Shown here piece by piece: positions 1 through 9,100 of a stretch of 64,000 nt of DNA. The notes under the pieces are model-generated. The model had not been told where the DNA came from and searched no databases. It was given only the letters and a program-made list of their open reading frames with translations. Every line of letters starts with the position of its first letter. Positions within the stretch are counted from its first letter, which is position 1. The DNA is taken from positions 62,001-126,000 of the forward strand of contig NZ_JAHZSS010000002.1 in NCBI RefSeq assembly GCF_019457915.1. The letters run 5' to 3'. The translations under genes and the position numbers were made by a program. Origin of the DNA: Neiella holothuriorum. Lineage in GTDB: Bacteria > Pseudomonadota > Gammaproteobacteria > Enterobacterales > Neiellaceae.

Positions 1-144
<144 letters not shown>

Positions 145-185
145 TTTATAAGTAATTTTCATTTTCACACATAACAACCATTTGA

Positions 186-431
<246 letters not shown>

Positions 432-500
432 TATTTGAAAAACATTGTTTTTCTACTTAGATATTAACCAGCGGATAGAACCAACGAAGGAGGAGCGGTC

Positions 501-971
501 GTGAGTATTAATGCTACCCTTATCGGCCAAACCATTGCCTTTTTGATTTTCGTTTGGTTCTGTATGAAGTTTGTTTGGCCGCCATTAATGGCTGCCATTG
601 AAGAACGTCAGAAGAAAATTGCTGACGGTCTCGCGGATGCAGAAAAAGCTGAGAAGCGTCTTGAATTGGCCGATGTGAAAGCAAAGGATCAACTCAAGCA
701 GGCTAAATCAGAAGCAAGCGAAATTGTTGAACAGGCAAACAAGCGCAAGAACCAGATCGTTGATGAAGCGAAAGTTGAAGCCCAAGCTGAGCGTGAAAAA
801 ATTATCGCTCAAGCCCAAGCTGAAATCGAGTCAGAACGTAACCGCGCTCGTGAAGAGCTGCGTACACAAGTTTCTGCTCTGGCAATTGCCGGCGCCGAGA
901 AAATCTTGGAACGTTCCATCGATCCTGCCGCCCATAGCGACATCTTGGACAAACTGGCGTCTGAACTTTAA
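501..971 (+). CDS. atpF: ATP synthase Fo subunit b
   Basis: This is the peripheral stalk subunit that links Fo to the F1 head. It has one N-terminal membrane helix (about residues 5-25) followed by a long charged, alanine-rich helix of about 110 residues that dimerises as a coiled coil. The 156-residue length is typical of gammaproteobacterial AtpF. It begins with GTG at 501, immediately preceded by a strong AAGGAGGAG ribosome binding site, and sits between atpE and atpH in the standard order. Confidence 0.97.
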   Translation: MSINATLIGQTIAFLIFVWFCMKFVWPPLMAAIEERQKKIADGLADAEKAEKRLELADVKAKDQLKQAKSEASEIVEQANKRKNQIVDEAKVEAQAEREKIIAQAQAEIESERNRAREELRTQVSALAIAGAEKILERSIDPAAHSDILDKLASEL

Positions 972-985
972 CGGAGGGTTGACGA

Positions 986-1519
986 ATGTCTGAATTGACA
1001 ACTGTCGCCCGTCCGTATGCGAAAGCGGCGTTTGATTACGCTGTTGAGCACAAGACGTTAGACAAATGGTCCACCATGCTGTCCTTTGCGGCAGAAGTCG
1101 CCAAGAATGAAACAGTTGCCAAGATTCTGGCAAGCGGTGAAGCGCCTGAGCGCATTGCCGATCTGTTCATTCAGGTGTGTGGTGACGAAGTTGATGAACA
1201 AGGTCAAAACCTGTTGAAGGTAATGGCTGAGAATGGTCGTCTGGCAGCGTTGCCGGAAGTTCAATCGATGTACGTGCAACTGGTGACCGAGCATCAAAAA
1301 CAAGCGGACGTGCATGTCACATCTGCTGCTGAATTGACCGATGCTCAACAGAAGCAAGTTATTGAAGCGATGACCAAACGCTTATCGCGTGACGTTCGTC
1401 TCCACTGCACTGTAGACGCCGAGTTAGTCGGCGGCATGATCATCAAGGTCGACGACCTGGTCATTGATAATACAGTGCGTGGCAAACTGGAGCGCATGGC
1501 AGAAGCGCTGCAATCCTAA
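986..1519 (+). CDS. atpH: ATP synthase F1 subunit delta
   Basis: This subunit caps the alpha3beta3 head and connects it to the b-dimer. The 177-residue protein has the usual N-terminal helical domain beginning ELTTVARPYAKAAFDYA and the conserved C-terminal segment with GGMIIKVDDLVIDNTVRGKL. The gene starts 14 bases after atpF behind an ACGGAGG ribosome binding site, consistent with coupled translation in the atp operon. Confidence 0.97.
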   Translation: MSELTTVARPYAKAAFDYAVEHKTLDKWSTMLSFAAEVAKNETVAKILASGEAPERIADLFIQVCGDEVDEQGQNLLKVMAENGRLAALPEVQSMYVQLVTEHQKQADVHVTSAAELTDAQQKQVIEAMTKRLSRDVRLHCTVDAELVGGMIIKVDDLVIDNTVRGKLERMAEALQS

Positions 1520-1534
1520 TCGGGGAATTAGAGC

Positions 1535-3076
1535 ATGCAACTGAATTCCACAGAAATCAGTGAACTAATCAAACAACGTATTGAGAAGTTCGATGTAGTA
1601 AGTGAAGCTCGAAACGAAGGTACTATCGTTTCAGTTTCCGACGGTATTATCCGTATTCATGGCCTTGCTGATGTCATGCAGGGCGAAATGATTGAATTGC
1701 CTGGCAATCGTTATGCAATTGCACTGAACCTTGAGCGTGACTCGGTTGGTGCGGTTGTAATGGGTCCTTATGCGGATCTGGCCGAAGGCGTAAAAGTTAA
1801 ATCCACCGGCCGTATTCTGGAAGTTCCAGTGGGTCGTGGCCTGTTAGGTCGTGTTGTTAACACCTTGGGTGAGCCAATTGATGGTAAAGGCCCAATTGAT
1901 AACGACGGCTTCTCGCCAGTTGAAGTGATTGCACCGGGCGTAATTGAACGTCAATCAGTATCTCAGCCGGTAGAAACAGGTATTACCGCAATTGACTCGA
2001 TGATCCCAATCGGCCGTGGCCAGCGTGAGCTGATCATTGGTGACCGTCAAACCGGTAAAACTGCCATTGCTATTGATGCTGTAATCAACCAGAAAAACTC
2101 TGGTATTTTCAGCGTATATGTAGCGATTGGCCAGAAAGCATCAACCATTGCTAACGTTGTACGTAAGCTAGAAGAACACGGCGCATTGGATAACACCATT
2201 GTTGTTGTTGCCTCTGCTTCTGAAGCGGCTGCGTTGCAATACTTGGCACCATACTCTGGTTGTGCCATGGGTGAATACTTCCGTGACCGCGGTGAAGATT
2301 CATTGATCATCTACGATGACCTGTCTAAGCAGGCCGTTGCATATCGTCAAATCTCACTGTTGCTGAAACGCCCACCAGGCCGTGAAGCATTCCCAGGTGA
2401 CGTATTCTACCTCCACTCCCGTTTGCTTGAGCGTGCTGCTCGCGTTAACGCTGACTACGTAGAGAAATTCACCAAAGGTGAAGTGAAAGGTAAAACCGGT
2501 TCTTTGACCGCCCTACCAATCATTGAAACCCAAGCTGGTGACGTATCTGCATTCGTACCAACCAACGTAATTTCGATTACCGATGGTCAGATCTTCCTAG
2601 AATCTGACATGTTCAACGCCGGCTTACGTCCTGCTGTGAACCCAGGTATTTCGGTATCTCGTGTTGGTGGTGCTGCTCAGACCAAAATCATCAAGAAGCT
2701 CGGTGGTGGTATCCGTACCGCACTGGCTCAGTACCGCGAAGTACAGGCATTTGCCCAGTTCGCATCTGACCTTGATGACGCGACTCGTCGTCAGTTGGAG
2801 CACGGTCAACGTGTTACCGAACTGATGAAGCAGGCTCAATATGCGCCACTGTCCACTGCTCAAATGGCTGTGACTCTGTATGCTGCAGAGAACAACTACC
2901 TGGACAACGTAGAACTGGCCAAAATCAACGATTTTGAAGCCTCTCTACACTCGTTCGTAAGCAGTGAGTACGGTGAGTTGATGAATACCATCAACGAATC
3001 GGGCAACTACAACGACGACATCGCCGCCTCTTTGAAAGAAGCGCTCGATAAGTTCGTCGCAACACAAACCTATTAA
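1535..3076 (+). CDS. atpA: ATP synthase F1 subunit alpha
   Basis: This is the non-catalytic nucleotide-binding subunit of the F1 head. It is 513 residues long, the same as the E. coli protein, and its P-loop GDRQTGKT begins at residue 169, again as in E. coli. The beta-barrel, nucleotide-binding and C-terminal helical domains are all intact. Fifteen bases separate it from atpH, with GGGGAA as the ribosome binding site. Confidence 0.98.
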   Translation: MQLNSTEISELIKQRIEKFDVVSEARNEGTIVSVSDGIIRIHGLADVMQGEMIELPGNRYAIALNLERDSVGAVVMGPYADLAEGVKVKSTGRILEVPVGRGLLGRVVNTLGEPIDGKGPIDNDGFSPVEVIAPGVIERQSVSQPVETGITAIDSMIPIGRGQRELIIGDRQTGKTAIAIDAVINQKNSGIFSVYVAIGQKASTIANVVRKLEEHGALDNTIVVVASASEAAALQYLAPYSGCAMGEYFRDRGEDSLIIYDDLSKQAVAYRQISLLLKRPPGREAFPGDVFYLHSRLLERAARVNADYVEKFTKGEVKGKTGSLTALPIIETQAGDVSAFVPTNVISITDGQIFLESDMFNAGLRPAVNPGISVSRVGGAAQTKIIKKLGGGIRTALAQYREVQAFAQFASDLDDATRRQLEHGQRVTELMKQAQYAPLSTAQMAVTLYAAENNYLDNVELAKINDFEASLHSFVSSEYGELMNTINESGNYNDDIAASLKEALDKFVATQTY

Positions 3077-3117
3077 GAAGCGGACCGCAAGGTCCACTTC
3101 CAAGTTTGGAGTAGAAG

Positions 3118-3978
3118 ATGTCCGGCGCAAAAGAGATTAAAACGAAGATCGCGAGTGTAAAAAACACTCAGAAGATCACCAGCGCGATGGAAATGGTCGC
3201 AGCCAGTAAAATGCGCAGAGCGCAGGATCAAATGGCTGCATCTCGACCATATGCCGAAAATATGCGCAAAGTGATTGGTCATATTGCGCTTGGTAGTTTG
3301 GAGTATCGCCATTCCTATTTGGAAGAGCGTGAAGCCAAGCGTGTCGGCTACATTATCATTTCTACAGACCGTGGCTTATGTGGCGGCCTCAACATCAACT
3401 TGTTCAAGTCAGTCATCAATGACATGAAAGCTTGGCAAGACAAAGACGTTGAAGTCGACATGGCACTGATCGGCAGCAAAGCAACTGCGTTTTTCAACAG
3501 CTTAGGCGGTAACGTAATTGCACAAGCTTCCGGCCTGGGCGACAGCCCATCGGTACAGGACCTAATTGGTACTGTGAAGGTGATGCTGGAGAAATACGAT
3601 AATGGTGAAATTGACCGCCTCTACGTGGTAAGCAACAAGTTTGTGAACACGATGAAGCAGGATCCGACCATTGATCAGTTGCTGCCTCTACCTAAGTCAG
3701 ATGACGACGATTTGAAGCATCGTTGGGATTACATCTACGAGCCAGATGCCAAAGAACTGCTCGATCAGTTATTGGTACGCTACACCGAATCACAGGTGTA
3801 TCAAGGCGTGGTAGAAAACCTGGCATGTGAACAGGCCGCACGAATGGTAGCGATGAAAGCCGCTACTGATAACGCAGGCAACCTAATTGACGACTTAACG
3901 CTGGTGTACAACAAAGCCCGTCAGGCTAGTATTACCCAAGAGTTGACCGAGATCGTCTCCGGTGCGGCTGCCGTGTAG
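3118..3978 (+). CDS. atpG: ATP synthase F1 subunit gamma
   Basis: This is the central rotor shaft that couples rotation of the c-ring to catalysis in the beta subunits. The 286-residue protein shows the family hallmarks: the N-terminal helix with [20 protein letters not shown], the central [11 protein letters not shown] motif, and the C-terminal helix with [19 protein letters not shown] ribosome binding site precedes the ATG at 3118. Confidence 0.98.
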   Translation: MSGAKEIKTKIASVKNTQKITSAMEMVAASKMRRAQDQMAASRPYAENMRKVIGHIALGSLEYRHSYLEEREAKRVGYIIISTDRGLCGGLNINLFKSVINDMKAWQDKDVEVDMALIGSKATAFFNSLGGNVIAQASGLGDSPSVQDLIGTVKVMLEKYDNGEIDRLYVVSNKFVNTMKQDPTIDQLLPLPKSDDDDLKHRWDYIYEPDAKELLDQLLVRYTESQVYQGVVENLACEQAARMVAMKAATDNAGNLIDDLTLVYNKARQASITQELTEIVSGAAAV

Positions 3979-5409
<1,431 letters not shown>

Positions 5410-5433
5410 GCATACGACCATTAGGAGCAAGCT

Positions 5434-5856
5434 ATGGCTATGACGGTACACCTCGATGTGGTTAGCGCTGAAAGCGAAATTTTCAGTGGCCGCGTTGAGA
5501 GCCTGCAAGTTGCTGGTAGTGAAGGTGAATTGGGAATTAATGCCGGTCACGCCCCACTACTAACACAGCTTAAGCCTGGCATGGTTCGCATTGTTAAGCA
5601 GCACGGCGAAGAGGAAGTTATGTACCTCTCCGGCGGAATGCTTGAGGTTCAACCAGGTAGCGTCACCGTTTTGGCTGATGTTGCTATTCGAGCCACTGAC
5701 ATTGATGCGGCCGAAGCGGCCGAAGCAAAACGTCGCGCAGAAGCGCAAATTGCCGATCAAAGTGCTGACTTTGATTACGCAAAAGCCGCGCAAGAGCTTT
5801 CAAAAGCAATTGCTCAGCTACGCGTGGTGGAATACACCAAGCAACGTTTTGGTTAA
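5434..5856 (+). CDS. atpC: ATP synthase F1 subunit epsilon
   Basis: This subunit binds gamma and the c-ring and can inhibit ATP hydrolysis. The 140-residue protein has the N-terminal beta-sandwich (with [17 protein letters not shown]) and a C-terminal two-helix domain with an alanine-rich stretch typical of the inhibitory arm. An AGGAGC ribosome binding site precedes ATG 5434. It is the last gene of the operon and a strong intrinsic terminator follows 16 bases later. Confidence 0.97.
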   Translation: MAMTVHLDVVSAESEIFSGRVESLQVAGSEGELGINAGHAPLLTQLKPGMVRIVKQHGEEEVMYLSGGMLEVQPGSVTVLADVAIRATDIDAAEAAEAKRRAEAQIADQSADFDYAKAAQELSKAIAQLRVVEYTKQRFG

Positions 5857-5872
5857 TACCAGCTCAGGTATG

Positions 5873-5900
5873 AAAAAAGGCTCCTTCGGGAGCCTTTTTT
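5873..5900 (+). terminator. Intrinsic terminator of the atp operon
   Basis: AAAAAAGGCTCC, a TTCG tetraloop and GGAGCCTTTTTT form a perfect GC-rich hairpin running into a T-tract, 16 bases after the atpC stop. Its A/T symmetry means it could also act on the other strand. Confidence 0.93.
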
Positions 5901-5932
5901 GTATCTGTTGTCTGCTCATATTTAGTCTTGCC

Positions 5933-5961
5933 GTTCGTCCTGAGTTTGTCGAAGGATGAAC
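5933..5961. repeat. REP-like imperfect palindrome, variant copy
   Basis: GTTCGTCC and GGATGAAC flank TGAGTTTGTCGAA, giving arms with one mismatch. The core is a variant of the element found twice more in this window (13047-13074 and 20154-20186), with the common central motif GAGnTTGTCGAAGG. Such motifs are widespread as extragenic palindromes in proteobacterial genomes. It lies just downstream of the atp terminator. Confidence 0.7.
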
Positions 5962-6089
5962 AAACCAACCTCTACTGCTAAATTTGTCCATCCTAATCAG
6001 AACAACAAACACGAAACTAGCTTCTCCCCTCGCCTCCAAGTAGGATAAAAACCAGCTAATTCAAAAACAAAGCAAAGGCATCACCCATC

Positions 6090-7376
6090 ATGACCAGCGC
6101 CAAAACTATCAAGCTGCCAATTACCAACGTCTACGCCAGTGGTGATTACACCGCCACATTCCACATTGGCAGCGAGAAAAGCCCGGTCAACTTGTTGCTC
6201 GACAGCGGCAGCTCTACCCTAGTGCTTGACCACCAGTCGTACCATGCCGCGCAAGACTCCTTGTTAGAGGCCACTACGCTGGCACAAGAAGTCACCTATG
6301 GCGTAGGTGGCTGGGACGGCCCGGTTATCAAAACTCAAGTAACCGTAGAGCACGCAGAAGACGCCATTACCTTACCCGAATGCCACGTAGCGCTTATCTC
6401 TAACAAAGAACAACACGCTACCTTTGGCAAAGGAAATGGCATTCTAGGTTTGGCCTATCGCCACCTCAACAAAAGCTATGACTTAGCCCACTACATTGAG
6501 CAACATCAAGTACAACCGCCCCACACTTACCCGTGGCCATTTGGTACCCCAGAATGTGTTGAGCTGGGCAATGCTCACTTCAATAGTGATGACTTAAAAC
6601 AGTTCAAAAAATTCCTCTGGCAGCAGCCCGAGCAAGATCTAATCCCTTACTTTACTCAGATTGAAGAGCTCGGCCTTACTGCCAACAAATGGTCGTTTTA
6701 CAGCAAGCGATCCAGCATTCATGTAACTTGCGAAAAAGCCGATGATGAAGCGCTAAAAGCCGATCCGCTCAACCAAGGCTATTTGGTACTCGGCGGGGGC
6801 GAAGAGCACTCAGAACTATATCAGGGCGACTTTAAAACCATTGATGTGATGCACGACTGCTACTACAACGTGGTACTGACCAAATTTCAGGTTGGTGATG
6901 GTGAACCAATAGCAGCGGCACCAATTGATAAAGCCCATGAGCACAACTACTTTACCAACGCCATTGTTGATACCGGCTGCTCAGTTTTGGCCCTAACCAA
7001 TGACTTGTTCCAACATCTTGAGCAAAGCCTTAACGCCATTTCCGCAGAATTTGCTGAGCTGATAGCGCCGTTTAAAGACATGCAATTTATGGCAACAGGT
7101 ATTGATGCCAGCAAGTTAGATTTAAGCAAATGGCCCGATCTACATTTTTACTTTGCCAGCGCCGAGCACGGTGATCAGCGGCTTACCTGCAAGCCAAGTG
7201 ATTACTGGCAAATCAACAGCCCAACGCCGGGCAAAGCAGTGTTTAAAATAATTAGTCAGTTGCCGAATTGGCCCAACCAAAGCTTAATCGGCTTGCCGCT
7301 ATTAAATGATTACTACGTGGTATTTGATCGTGCCGAGCATGAGCTAGGTGTGATTCGTTTTGCTCAACAAAAATGA
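6090..7376 (+). CDS. Pepsin-like (family A1) aspartic protease, cytoplasmic
   Basis: This is a 428-residue, two-lobed, pepsin-type aspartic endopeptidase. Both catalytic motifs are present: Asp38 in LLLDSGSSTLVLD and Asp294 in AIVDTGCSVLAL. A flap-like VTYGVGG segment places a tyrosine at residue 70, as expected for a pepsin flap. There is no signal peptide or membrane segment, so a cytoplasmic location is inferred, as in the shewasins, the few characterised bacterial pepsin homologues. It is about 90-100 residues longer than a mature pepsin, with the extra length spread over insertions such as the segment near residues 150-200. It lies 12 bases before a GNAT gene in the same direction, so the two probably share a transcript. 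The substrate is unknown. Pepsin homologues are rare in bacteria, so acquisition by transfer is possible. Confidence 0.88.
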   Translation: MTSAKTIKLPITNVYASGDYTATFHIGSEKSPVNLLLDSGSSTLVLDHQSYHAAQDSLLEATTLAQEVTYGVGGWDGPVIKTQVTVEHAEDAITLPECHVALISNKEQHATFGKGNGILGLAYRHLNKSYDLAHYIEQHQVQPPHTYPWPFGTPECVELGNAHFNSDDLKQFKKFLWQQPEQDLIPYFTQIEELGLTANKWSFYSKRSSIHVTCEKADDEALKADPLNQGYLVLGGGEEHSELYQGDFKTIDVMHDCYYNVVLTKFQVGDGEPIAAAPIDKAHEHNYFTNAIVDTGCSVLALTNDLFQHLEQSLNAISAEFAELIAPFKDMQFMATGIDASKLDLSKWPDLHFYFASAEHGDQRLTCKPSDYWQINSPTPGKAVFKIISQLPNWPNQSLIGLPLLNDYYVVFDRAEHELGVIRFAQQK

Positions 7377-7388
7377 CCGAAGCTGTTT

Positions 7389-7904
7389 ATGACTAACGAA
7401 TTAGCGAGCGAGCGCTTGCGTCTAATCCCACTAGATGAGTCGCATCTGAATGTGTTTCAGCAGCTCTACGGTAATGACAAAGTGATGCGAAACATTGCCC
7501 CTCCGTTGGATGAGGAAGGGTGTGACAAGCTATTTAATAAAACCTTGCAAGCTTGTCAGTCGGGTAAAATCATTACCTGGGTGATTATTGAAAAATCATC
7601 GCAAAACTCTATTGGCATCATCGGTTTGTATCAAATTTGTGCTGCAAAAAAGCAAGCCCATATCGGCCTAATGTTACTTCCCAGCGCCAACGGCCGACTA
7701 TATCCGGAGGAAGTGATGGCTGCAGTAATGGATTATGGTTTCGGTAAATTAAGTCTCAAAGCTATTGATGCGGAATTTAAAATCAGCAACTTGGCTACCA
7801 AGCGTTTTCTCAAAAAATTAGGTTTTGTTGAGCAGGAAGCAGCTCAGAAGGAAAAGGGTGAATCCTCAATGCAGTGCTACCAAATGAACGAATCCAAGTG
7901 GTAG
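7389..7904 (+). CDS. GNAT family N-acetyltransferase (RimJ/RimL-like)
   Basis: This 171-residue protein transfers an acetyl group from acetyl-CoA to an unknown amine, possibly a protein N-terminus. It opens with ERLRLIPLDESHLNVF, the usual first strand of the RimJ/RimL group. It has the central strand IGIIGLYQI, the later strand HIGLMLLP, and the C-terminal FKISNLATKRFLKKLGF typical of this fold. The acetyl-CoA pyrophosphate loop is poorly conserved (LPSANGRLYPEE), which makes activity less certain. It follows the pepsin-like gene by 12 bases. Confidence 0.82.
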   Translation: MTNELASERLRLIPLDESHLNVFQQLYGNDKVMRNIAPPLDEEGCDKLFNKTLQACQSGKIITWVIIEKSSQNSIGIIGLYQICAAKKQAHIGLMLLPSANGRLYPEEVMAAVMDYGFGKLSLKAIDAEFKISNLATKRFLKKLGFVEQEAAQKEKGESSMQCYQMNESKW

Positions 7905-7995
7905 ATCCGGCAAGTGACTAATTAATGGTCAAATATACTTTGCCAGTTGTCATTATCTTGTTAAGTTAACGCAGTTAAAATACGGAGAGCACACC

Positions 7996-8799
7996 ATGTC
8001 AGGCAGTCTTGTTTGTGTTGGTATTGGTATGAAGCTTGGGGCCCACATTAGCCCTATTAGTCGCAGTCATATTGAACAGGCCGATGTGGTTTTTTCAGGC
8101 GTATCCGACGGCATTGTAGAGCTTTGGCTAAAAGAAATGCATCCAGATGTGCGCAGCTTGCAGATGTATTACGCCGAAGGGAAAAATCGCAATATCACCT
8201 ATAACGAAATGGTTGAAGCCATGTTAGCGGAAGTGAGAGCTGGCAAAAATGTAGTTGGCGCTTTTTACGGTCACCCTGGCGTGTTTGCCTTAGCCCCACA
8301 CAAATCTATTCAGCAAGCCAAGTTAGAAGGTTTCGAGGCTTATATGGAGCCGGGAATTTCAGCTGAAGATTGCTTAGTGGCGGATTTAGGAATCGATCCG
8401 GGTAAGTTTGGTTGCCAGCAATACGAAGCCAGCCAGTTTATGTTTTATAAACGCAGACTTGATCCATCGGCTTATTTGATTTTGTGGCAAATTGGCGTGG
8501 CTGGTGACAAAACACTTGGCAAATTTAATTCCGACAAAAACAAGCTTGCTCTGTTGGTTGGCTTGCTAGCCAATGACTACCCAAGCGATCATCAAGTGAT
8601 TTTGTATGAAGCGGCTGTGCTGCCTATTGATATGGTTCGAGCAGAGCACATTGCGCTGGCTGACTTGCCAAATGCCGAACTCCACCAACACACCACCTTG
8701 GTGATTCCGCCGGCAAAGCCAATGGAGAAAAATCAGCAATTACTTGAGCAAATTAGACGCTTAGATGAGCAAGCTCAATTAGCACCATGCTCGGCTTAG
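7996..8799 (+). CDS. Split borosin alpha-N-methyltransferase (SonM-like)
   Basis: This is a tetrapyrrole-methylase-fold, SAM-dependent enzyme of 267 residues predicted to methylate backbone amides of a separate precursor peptide. The N-terminus SLVCVGIGMKLGAHIS carries the SAM-binding VGxG loop, and GHPGVFALAP and MEPGISAEDCLVADLGIDPG are family motifs. It strongly resembles SonM, the split-borosin enzyme of Shewanella oneidensis, as I remember that sequence. Tyr59, Arg65, Tyr69 and Tyr91 have the same spacing (6, 4, 22) as the catalytic set Y66/R72/Y76/Y98 that I recall for the fungal borosin enzyme OphMA. The next gene encodes a small helical protein with a hydrophobic tail, as expected for a split precursor. 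Start ATG 7996 has GGAGAG upstream. A plain cobalamin or sirohaem methylase is the alternative, but no such pathway genes are nearby. Confidence 0.88.
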   Translation: MSGSLVCVGIGMKLGAHISPISRSHIEQADVVFSGVSDGIVELWLKEMHPDVRSLQMYYAEGKNRNITYNEMVEAMLAEVRAGKNVVGAFYGHPGVFALAPHKSIQQAKLEGFEAYMEPGISAEDCLVADLGIDPGKFGCQQYEASQFMFYKRRLDPSAYLILWQIGVAGDKTLGKFNSDKNKLALLVGLLANDYPSDHQVILYEAAVLPIDMVRAEHIALADLPNAELHQHTTLVIPPAKPMEKNQQLLEQIRRLDEQAQLAPCSA

Positions 8800-8816
8800 C
8801 AACCATTTTTATAACC

Positions 8817-8846
8817 CGTGTTGATAGATGATTAACACGACTTTTT
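8817..8846 (+). terminator. Attenuator-like hairpin between methyltransferase and precursor
   Basis: CGTGTTGAT (8817-8825) pairs with ATTAACACG (8831-8839) through nine base pairs including one G-U, with a five-base loop, and is followed by ACTTTTTG. It lies 15 bases upstream of the precursor ATG at 8861. It could partially terminate or stabilise the mRNA end and so set different levels of enzyme and precursor. Confidence 0.6.
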
Positions 8847-8860
8847 GTAGAGGGAAACTT

Positions 8861-9100
8861 ATGTCAGCTGTTATTGAACTGCTCGAAAAAATGGGCGCCG
8901 ACTCTTCATTAAACAATGCCGAAGCCTTTGATGCGGCCATTGCGCAATCAGAATTATCTGTCGAGCTTAAAAATGCCTTAGTTAATAAAAATGTAACGGC
9001 GCTTGAGCGCCAATTGGATGTATGCCCAGATACTGTTTGTATGCTAATACCTGCAGAGGATGATGATGGCAGCGAAGAAAGTGACGCGAAAGAAGAATAA
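8861..9100 (+). CDS. Candidate split borosin precursor peptide
   Basis: This 79-residue protein is the likely substrate of the upstream methyltransferase. Residues 1-52 are predicted to be helical (VIELLEKMGAD, then AEAFDAAIAQ and VELKNALVNKNVTALERQL) and would act as the recognition domain. Residues 53-66 (DVCPDTVCMLIPAE) form a short hydrophobic, beta-prone stretch that is the candidate methylated core, followed by a very acidic tail from 67 to 79. I chose ATG 8861 because GAGGGA lies 6 bases upstream and inside the transcript after the hairpin; an upstream in-frame ATG at 8828 would fall inside that hairpin. The gene ends exactly one base before the ATG of the GGDEF gene. No enzyme motif or signal peptide is visible. 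The core boundaries are inference. Confidence 0.78.
   Translation: MSAVIELLEKMGADSSLNNAEAFDAAIAQSELSVELKNALVNKNVTALERQLDVCPDTVCMLIPAEDDDGSEESDAKEE

Noticed and set aside
7996-8799. Annotating the borosin-type enzyme as a cobalamin or sirohaem methylase
   Set aside because: The fold is shared, but the catalytic Tyr/Arg spacing, the resemblance to SonM and the adjacent small precursor-like gene fit a borosin enzyme better, and no tetrapyrrole genes are near.
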